The notes beneath the pieces were generated by a model. The model did no database searches and had not been told where the DNA came from. It saw only the letters and a list, made by a program, of their open reading frames with translations. From an uncultured Collinsella sp. (GTDB lineage Bacteria > Actinomycetota > Coriobacteriia > Coriobacteriales > Coriobacteriaceae): a stretch of DNA of 9,987 nt. Position 1 is the first letter of the stretch. Each line of letters opens with the position of its first letter. Below are positions 5,781-9,987 of this stretch, piece by piece. The position numbers and the translations under genes are program-made. Location of the stretch: positions 1 through 9,987 of the forward strand of contig UROC01000073.1 of NCBI GenBank assembly GCA_900549345.1, read 5' to 3'.

Positions 5781-7040
5781 AAGAAAGGTAGGAGGCCATG
5801 ACGAAAGGTCTGCACGTGCCTTCCGAGATCGGCAAGCTCAGGAAGGTCTGCCTGCACCGTCCCGGCGACGAGCTCCTCAACCTGCCGCCCGACGAGCTCG
5901 AGCGACTCCTGTTCGACGACGTCCCGTTCCTTGAGGTCGCGCAGCAGGAGCACGACACCTTCGCCCAGATCCTGAGGGACCAGGGCGTGGAGGTGCTCTA
6001 CCTCGAGAACCTCGTCGCAGAGGTGTTCGACCAGGTCCCCGGCGCCCGCGCCGAGTTCACCGACCAGTACATCGCCGAGGCAGGCATCCGCGGCCAGCAC
6101 ATGCCGCAGATCGTCCGCGAGAAGCTGGACTCCATCGAGGACAACCTCGAGTTCGTCAAGAAGACCATGGCCGGCATGACCAAGGCCGAGATCGACATGC
6201 CCCTCACGGCGTCCACGACCCTCGACTCCCTGGTCAACTCCGAGTCCGAGTCCGACCTGATCATCGACCCGATGCCCAACCTCTACTTCACCCGCGACCC
6301 GTTCGCGGTCGTCGGCGAGGGCGTCAACCTCAACCGCATGTACTCGGTCACCCGCAACCGCGAGACCCTGTACGGCAAGTACGTCTTCAAGTACCACCCC
6401 GACTACAAGGACGTCTCGCTGTACTTCCGCCGCGACTGCCAGTTCCACACCGAGGGCGGCGACGTGCTGAACATCAACGAGAAGACCCTCGCCGTCGGCA
6501 TCTCCCAGCGCACCCAGGCAGCCGCCATCGACGTCATGGCCCAGAACATCTTCTGGAACTCCGACTCCAAGGTCGAGCGCATCCTGGCCTTCGACATCCC
6601 CGTCTCGCGCGCCTTCATGCACCTCGACACGGTCTTCACCCAGATCGACGTCGATAAGTTCACGATCCACCCCGCCATCATGGGCACCCTGCGCGTCTAC
6701 GAGCTGACCGCCGGCAAGAACCCGGGCGACGTGAACATCCGCCTGATCGAGGACACCCTCGAGCACGTCCTGGAGGACGCCACCGGCGTCGACCAGGTCA
6801 AGCTGATCCCCTGCGGCGGCGGCGACCCGATCGCGGCCTCCCGCGAGCAGTGGAACGACGGCTCCAACACCCTGTGCGTCGAGCCCGGCAAGATCTGCGT
6901 CTACGCCCGCAACACCGTCACCAACGACGTGCTGTACAAGGAGGGCCTGGACCTTCTCGTCGTGCCCTCCGCCGAGCTCTCCCGCGGCCGTGGCGGCCCG
7001 CGCTGCATGAGCATGCCCTTCTGGCGCGAGGACCTCTAAG
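5774..7040 (+). repeat. Long direct repeat, copy 2 (arcA plus 24-bp leader)
   Basis: Second copy of the 1267-bp block at 2695-3961, with no difference found on reading. The upstream flank is homologous but diverged from that of copy 1, and the downstream flank is unrelated beyond the first base after the stop codon. Confidence 0.9.
5798..7039 (+). CDS. arcA: Arginine deiminase, copy 2
   Basis: This encodes a 413-residue protein identical to copy 1, with the same catalytic residues (Asp167, Glu219, His275, Asp277, Cys403) and therefore the same activity. It lies 105 bp upstream of arcB and probably forms the ADI transcription unit with it. The two copies can differ only in expression: both share the proximal repeat pair and promoter, but this one has an extra perfect 24-bp inverted repeat upstream and is linked to arcB instead of arcT. 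The ribosome binding region is the same as in copy 1 because it falls inside the identical block. Protein dosage or separately regulated transcripts are plausible reasons for keeping both genes. Confidence 0.97.
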   Translation: MTKGLHVPSEIGKLRKVCLHRPGDELLNLPPDELERLLFDDVPFLEVAQQEHDTFAQILRDQGVEVLYLENLVAEVFDQVPGARAEFTDQYIAEAGIRGQHMPQIVREKLDSIEDNLEFVKKTMAGMTKAEIDMPLTASTTLDSLVNSESESDLIIDPMPNLYFTRDPFAVVGEGVNLNRMYSVTRNRETLYGKYVFKYHPDYKDVSLYFRRDCQFHTEGGDVLNINEKTLAVGISQRTQAAAIDVMAQNIFWNSDSKVERILAFDIPVSRAFMHLDTVFTQIDVDKFTIHPAIMGTLRVYELTAGKNPGDVNIRLIEDTLEHVLEDATGVDQVKLIPCGGGDPIAASREQWNDGSNTLCVEPGKICVYARNTVTNDVLYKEGLDLLVVPSAELSRGRGGPRCMSMPFWREDL

Positions 7041-7051
7041 TCTTTCCGTTT

Positions 7052-7080
7052 CCGGTGCGGTCCCCCTACAACCGCACCGG
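7052..7080 (+). terminator. Intergenic hairpin between arcA copy 2 and arcB
   Basis: CCGGTGCGGT (7052-7061) pairs perfectly with ACCGCACCGG (7071-7080) across a 9-nt loop. No T-run follows (CTTCGCCCG), so it is more likely a partial terminator, or an mRNA stability or processing hairpin, than a full terminator. Confidence 0.45.
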
Positions 7081-7084
7081 CTTC

Positions 7085-7099
7085 GCCCGTTAAACGGGC
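7085..7099 (+). other. Second intergenic hairpin before arcB
   Basis: GCCCGT (7085-7090) and ACGGGC (7094-7099) form a perfect 6-bp stem with a TAA loop immediately after the larger hairpin. No T-tract follows. It may help decouple arcA and arcB mRNA levels. Confidence 0.35.
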
Positions 7100-7144
7100 A
7101 ACACTAATACTTACGTAATTCATTTCTTCGAAAGGAATCGAACC

Positions 7145-8140
7145 ATGGGTGTTAACCTCTCCGGCCGTAGCTTCCTCAAGCTTCTCGACCTCACCACCGA
7201 GGAGATCGAGTACCTGCTCAAGCTCTCCAAGAACTTCAAGGACATGAAGCGCGCTGGCGTTCCGCACCGCTATCTCGAGGGCAAGAACATCGTTCTGCTC
7301 TTCCAGAAGACCTCCACTCGTACCCGCTGCGCCTTCGAGGTCGGCGGCATGGATCTGGGCATGGGCGTTACCTACCTCGATCCGGGTTCGTCGCAGATGG
7401 GCAAGAAGGAGTCCATCGAGGACACCGCCCGCGTTCTCGGCCGCATGTATGACGGCATCGAGTTCCGCGGCTTTGCCCAGGACGACGTCGAGGAGCTCGC
7501 CGCTAAGTCCGGCGTGCCCGTGTGGAACGGCCTGACCACTGAGTGGCACCCCACCCAGATGCTCGCCGACATCCTGACCGTCCAGGAGAACTTCAACTAC
7601 GACATCAAGGGCAAGACCCTCGTCTTCATGGGCGACTGCAAGAACAACGTCGCTCGCTCCCTCATGGTTGTCTGCTCCAAGCTCGGCATGAACTTCGTGG
7701 CCTGCGGCCCCGAGGAGTGCATGCCCGCTGACGACGTCATCGAGGCCTGCAAGCCCATCGCCGAGGCCAACGGCTGCACCATCAAGCTGACCACCGACGT
7801 CAAGGACGGCGTCACCGGTGCTGACGTTCTCTACACCGACGTGTGGGTCTCCATGGGCGAGCCCGACGAGGTCTGGGCCGAGCGCATCGCTCAGCTCACC
7901 CCGTATCGCGTTACCTCTGAGGTCATGGCTATGGCCAACCCGGGTGCCATCTTCCTGCACTGCCTGCCCAGCTTCCACGACACCAACACCACGATTGGCG
8001 CCGAGAAGTGTGAGCAGTTCGGCATCACCGAGCAGGAGGTCACCGACGAGGTCTTCGAGAGCCCCGCTTCCAAGGTCTTCGACGAGGCCGAGAACCGCAT
8101 GCACACCATCAAGGCTGTCATGTACGCTACGCTCAAGTAA
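7145..8140 (+). CDS. arcB: Ornithine carbamoyltransferase, catabolic type
   Basis: This cytoplasmic enzyme interconverts citrulline plus phosphate with ornithine plus carbamoyl phosphate (EC 2.1.3.3); in the ADI pathway it runs toward carbamoyl phosphate. The 331-residue length is normal for the family. Visible motifs are STRT (residues 57-60) in FQKTSTRTRCAFEVG for carbamoyl phosphate binding, HPTQ (135-138), the ornithine-binding DVWVSMGE (SMG at 236-238) and HCLP (272-275). AAAGGA lies 8 nt before the ATG. Catabolic rather than biosynthetic assignment comes from its position after arcA and before the antiporter; the sequence alone does not separate ArcB from ArgF. Codon use includes GCT and GTT, unlike arcA. 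A strong terminator follows. Confidence 0.93.
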   Translation: MGVNLSGRSFLKLLDLTTEEIEYLLKLSKNFKDMKRAGVPHRYLEGKNIVLLFQKTSTRTRCAFEVGGMDLGMGVTYLDPGSSQMGKKESIEDTARVLGRMYDGIEFRGFAQDDVEELAAKSGVPVWNGLTTEWHPTQMLADILTVQENFNYDIKGKTLVFMGDCKNNVARSLMVVCSKLGMNFVACGPEECMPADDVIEACKPIAEANGCTIKLTTDVKDGVTGADVLYTDVWVSMGEPDEVWAERIAQLTPYRVTSEVMAMANPGAIFLHCLPSFHDTNTTIGAEKCEQFGITEQEVTDEVFESPASKVFDEAENRMHTIKAVMYATLK

Positions 8141-8155
8141 GAGCTTCTAGCATCT

Positions 8156-8192
8156 CGCTCGGGGTGCATTGCTGCGCACCCCGAGCGCTTTT
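8156..8192 (+). terminator. Rho-independent terminator after arcB
   Basis: CGCTCGGGGTGC (8156-8167) pairs perfectly with GCACCCCGAGCG (8176-8187) across an 8-nt loop, followed by CTTTTG. It is placed 15 bp after the arcB stop codon. Confidence 0.9.
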
Positions 8193-8203
8193 GTCTGGTA
8201 AAA

Positions 8204-8254
8204 ATCTCGCACTGAGCGACATGCACGGCACGGAAGAGCCGCTTCGGGCGAGAT
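8204..8254 (+). promoter_or_regulatory. Structured leader before the transporter gene
   Basis: ATCTCGC (8204-8210) and GCGAGAT (8248-8254) can pair as an outer stem, enclosing CGGC/GCCG (8226-8229 with 8238-8241). It lies between the arcB terminator and the ribosome binding site. No known riboswitch class is recognised, and no convincing promoter could be placed. Confidence 0.3.
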
Positions 8255-8287
8255 CAGTAAATGATTTATGAAGGGGGGATGAGAACT

Positions 8288-9766
8288 ATGACTGAGACCG
8301 CTAAGAAAAAGCGCGGTATGCCTTCATCGTTCACCATTCTTCTTGCTCTGCTGGCAATCGTCGCGGTTGTTACCGTTATCGTCTCCGGTACGTCCGGTGG
8401 CGAGGTTACCGCTGCCCGCCTGAGCGATTTCTGCACCGCCCCGGTCAAGGGCTTCGCTGACGCTCTGCCCGTCTGCCTCTTCGTTATGATCCTCGGCGGC
8501 TTCCTCGGCATGATGACCGAGACCGGCGCCCTGGACAACGGCATTGCCGTTCTGGTGCAGAAGCTTAAGGGCAATGAGATCATGCTCATTCCCGTGCTGA
8601 TGCTCATCTTCTCCCTCGGTGGTACCACCTATGGTATGTGCGAGGAGACCGTTCCCTTCTACGCCCTGCTTGCCGCTACCATGATGGCCGCTGGCTTCGA
8701 CCCTATGGTCGGTGCTGCCACCGTCCTGCTCGGCGCTGGCTGCGGCTGCCTGGGCTCCACGGTTAACCCGTTCGCCGTCGGCGCTGCCGTCGACGCTCTG
8801 ACCGGTGTTGGCATTGAGGTCAACCAGTCCATCATCATCGGCCTTGGTGCCGTCCTGTGGATTGTTACCACTGCCATGTCCATCTTCTTCGTCATGAGCT
8901 ATGCCAAGAAGGTCAAGGCTGACAAGGGTTCCACCATCCTTTCGATGCAGGAGCTCAAGGACGCCGAAGAGGCTCACGGCAAGGCTGCTTCCGAGGTTAA
9001 CAAGGAGGTCAAGCTCACCGGTCGTCAGAAGGGTGTTCTGATCGCCTTTGCTTTCACCTTCGTCGTCATGATCGTCGGCTTCATCCCGCTGGCCGACCTC
9101 AACGAGGGCGTCGCCAACTTCTTCGATGCTGGCGCTGTCTATGACGCCGACGGTAACGCCATCGTTCAGGGCTGGTCTGCCCTGATCACCGGCCTGCCCA
9201 TTGGCCAGTGGTACTTCGACGAGGCTTCCACTTGGTTCTTCCTCATGGCTATCCTGATTGGTATCATCGGTGGCCTCTCCGAGAAGCAGATCGTCAACAC
9301 CTTCATCACCGGCGCTGCCGACATGATGTCCGTTGTCCTCGTCATCGCTCTTGCCCGTGGTATCTCCGTCCTCATGGCTAGCACCGGCCTCGACGTCTAC
9401 GTCCTCGACGCTGCCGCCAATGCTCTGGCTGGCCTGTCCGGCGTGATCTTCGCTCCCATGAGCTTCCTGGTCTACTTCGGCCTGTCCTTCCTGATCCCCT
9501 CGACCTCCGGTATGGCTACTGTCTCCATGCCCATCATGGGACCGCTGGCTGTTAAGCTCGGCTTCTCGCCCGAGGTCATGGTCATGATCTTCTCCGCCGC
9601 CATCGGTGTCGTGAACCTGTTCACCCCGACCTCTGGCGCCATCATGGGCGGTCTTGCCCTGGCCAAGATCGAGTGGACGACCTGGCTCAAGTTTGCTCTT
9701 AAGCTCATCGTCGCTCTCTCCGTCGTCTGCGCCGTCATCCTGACCATCGCTTGCGTGATGCTCTAA
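8288..9766 (+). CDS. arcD: YfcC/DcuC-family transporter, probable arginine/ornithine antiporter
   Basis: This is a 492-residue polytopic membrane protein. Hydrophobic segments include about 13-33, 58-76, 98-113, 122-136, 180-204, 250-268, 315-330, 347-363, 384-403, 427-446 and 470-491. A charged cytoplasmic-looking loop lies near 205-248. Family-like motifs are GGTTYGMCEETVPFY (111-125), GSTVNPF (156-162), IPSTSGMATVSMPIMGP (403-419) and NLFTPTSGAIMGG (443-455), typical of the C4-dicarboxylate-carrier-like YfcC group. YfcC-type proteins serve as ArcD antiporters in streptococcal ADI loci, so arginine/ornithine exchange is inferred from context; other amino acid substrates are possible. The start at 8288 is chosen because AAGGGGGG lies 9 nt upstream; ATGs at 8261 and 8279 in the same frame are preceded by no such site or overlap it. 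Confidence 0.85.
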   Translation: MTETAKKKRGMPSSFTILLALLAIVAVVTVIVSGTSGGEVTAARLSDFCTAPVKGFADALPVCLFVMILGGFLGMMTETGALDNGIAVLVQKLKGNEIMLIPVLMLIFSLGGTTYGMCEETVPFYALLAATMMAAGFDPMVGAATVLLGAGCGCLGSTVNPFAVGAAVDALTGVGIEVNQSIIIGLGAVLWIVTTAMSIFFVMSYAKKVKADKGSTILSMQELKDAEEAHGKAASEVNKEVKLTGRQKGVLIAFAFTFVVMIVGFIPLADLNEGVANFFDAGAVYDADGNAIVQGWSALITGLPIGQWYFDEASTWFFLMAILIGIIGGLSEKQIVNTFITGAADMMSVVLVIALARGISVLMASTGLDVYVLDAAANALAGLSGVIFAPMSFLVYFGLSFLIPSTSGMATVSMPIMGPLAVKLGFSPEVMVMIFSAAIGVVNLFTPTSGAIMGGLALAKIEWTTWLKFALKLIVALSVVCAVILTIACVML

Positions 9767-9781
9767 GTACCCCTTGGGTAC
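9767..9781 (+). other. Hairpin abutting the transporter stop codon
   Basis: GTACCC (9767-9772) and GGGTAC (9776-9781) form a 6-bp stem with a CTT loop, starting at the base after the stop codon. No T-run follows. Confidence 0.35.
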
Positions 9782-9831
9782 CCCACGGAAACCATGACGA
9801 TCCTGTAAAGGATCACCTGGTCATCGTCTGT

Positions 9832-9852
9832 CCGGTGGGGTAACCCCACCGG
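9832..9852. other. Perfect GC-rich inverted repeat downstream of arcD
   Basis: CCGGTGGGG (9832-9840) and CCCCACCGG (9844-9852) form a 9-bp stem with a TAA loop. GTCT (9826-9829) and AGAC (9854-9857) could extend it beyond a small internal loop. No T-tract follows, so it is probably a transcript-stabilising or palindromic element. Confidence 0.45.
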
Positions 9853-9868
9853 TAGACTCCTACCTTTA

Positions 9869-9907
9869 GCCTCCTCCCGTTCCGTGCGCGGGGGGAGGCG
9901 CTCTTAT
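9869..9907 (+). terminator. Possible terminator downstream of arcD
   Basis: GCCTCCTCCC (9869-9878) pairs with GGGGGGAGGC (9890-9899), including one G-U pair, across an 11-nt loop. CGCTCTTATGTT follows, only modestly T-rich. It is the best terminator candidate of this tail, but not strong. Confidence 0.5.
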
Positions 9908-9934
9908 GTTGCGCGGTTCTACGAACCGCGCAAC
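9908..9934. other. Perfect 12-bp inverted repeat near window end
   Basis: GTTGCGCGGTTC (9908-9919) and GAACCGCGCAAC (9923-9934) flank a TAC loop. The stem is perfect and no T-tract follows. It could be an attenuator or leader structure for a gene beyond the window; AAAAGGCAAGG at the very end resembles a ribosome binding region. Confidence 0.5.
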
Positions 9935-9987
9935 CGGTCGACGCTGCGCGCCGCCCAGAGCGACAATTTGTCATTCAAAAGGCAAGG

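Noticed and set aside
2695..7040. Duplicated arcA as a mobile element
   Set aside because: No transposase, terminal inverted repeats or target duplications; repeat ends coincide with gene ends and the upstream flanks are homologous.
5723..8104. A 793-codon open frame antisense to arcA copy 2 and arcB, and a similar 464-codon frame antisense to arcA copy 1 (2575-3969)
   Set aside because: Its translation is low-complexity Val/Leu/Asp/Gly-rich, as expected opposite a gene with nearly all C or G third positions. The opposing frames encode fully recognisable enzymes.
8261..8287. Extended transporter start at 8261
   Set aside because: No ribosome binding site precedes it, whereas AAGGGGGG is ideally spaced for the ATG at 8288.
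1..9987. tRNA or rRNA genes, CRISPR arrays, prophage or defence genes
   Set aside because: None seen on reading either strand; all substantial coding capacity is accounted for by ppk1 and the arginine deiminase locus.

Overview
The window looks like chromosomal DNA of a high-GC anaerobic actinobacterium of the Coriobacteriia, probably Collinsella or a close relative. This rests on the GC-rich coding regions, AT-richer intergenic DNA, and the style of the arginine deiminase genes. The genus is an inference from pattern recognition, not a search result.

Layout. Positions 1-2166 (minus strand) hold most of a polyphosphate kinase gene (ppk1), whose 3' end runs off the left edge. A roughly 550-bp non-coding region (2167-2718) separates it from a plus-strand arginine deiminase (ADI) locus: arcA copy 1 (2719-3960), hairpins and a terminator, an ArcT-like PLP aminotransferase (4096-5220), a terminator, about 490 bp of AT-rich regulatory DNA, arcA copy 2 (5798-7039), a catabolic-type ornithine carbamoyltransferase (7145-8140), a terminator, and a YfcC/DcuC-family transporter (8288-9766) that probably acts as the arginine/ornithine antiporter. 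The last 220 bp (9767-9987) contain no gene but a dense series of inverted repeats.

How the genes work together. The transporter would import arginine in exchange for ornithine. ArcA deiminates arginine to citrulline and ammonia, and ArcB phosphorolyses citrulline to ornithine and carbamoyl phosphate. A carbamate kinase (arcC) would then make ATP; it is not in the window and may lie just downstream. The role of the ArcT-like aminotransferase is not established.

Most notable points. (1) The two arcA genes are identical at every base I compared across 1267 bp. Their upstream regions are homologous but clearly diverged, and their downstream regions are unrelated, which suggests an old duplication kept identical by gene conversion. 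(2) Both arcA promoters carry paired direct repeats of an ACCGTTC-type 9-mer separated by exactly 12 bp, just upstream of the -35 position. This matches the known architecture of LytTR response-regulator sites. A second, minus-strand-oriented pair lies a few hundred bp further upstream of each copy. (3) A covarying hairpin precedes the arcA ribosome binding site in both copies.
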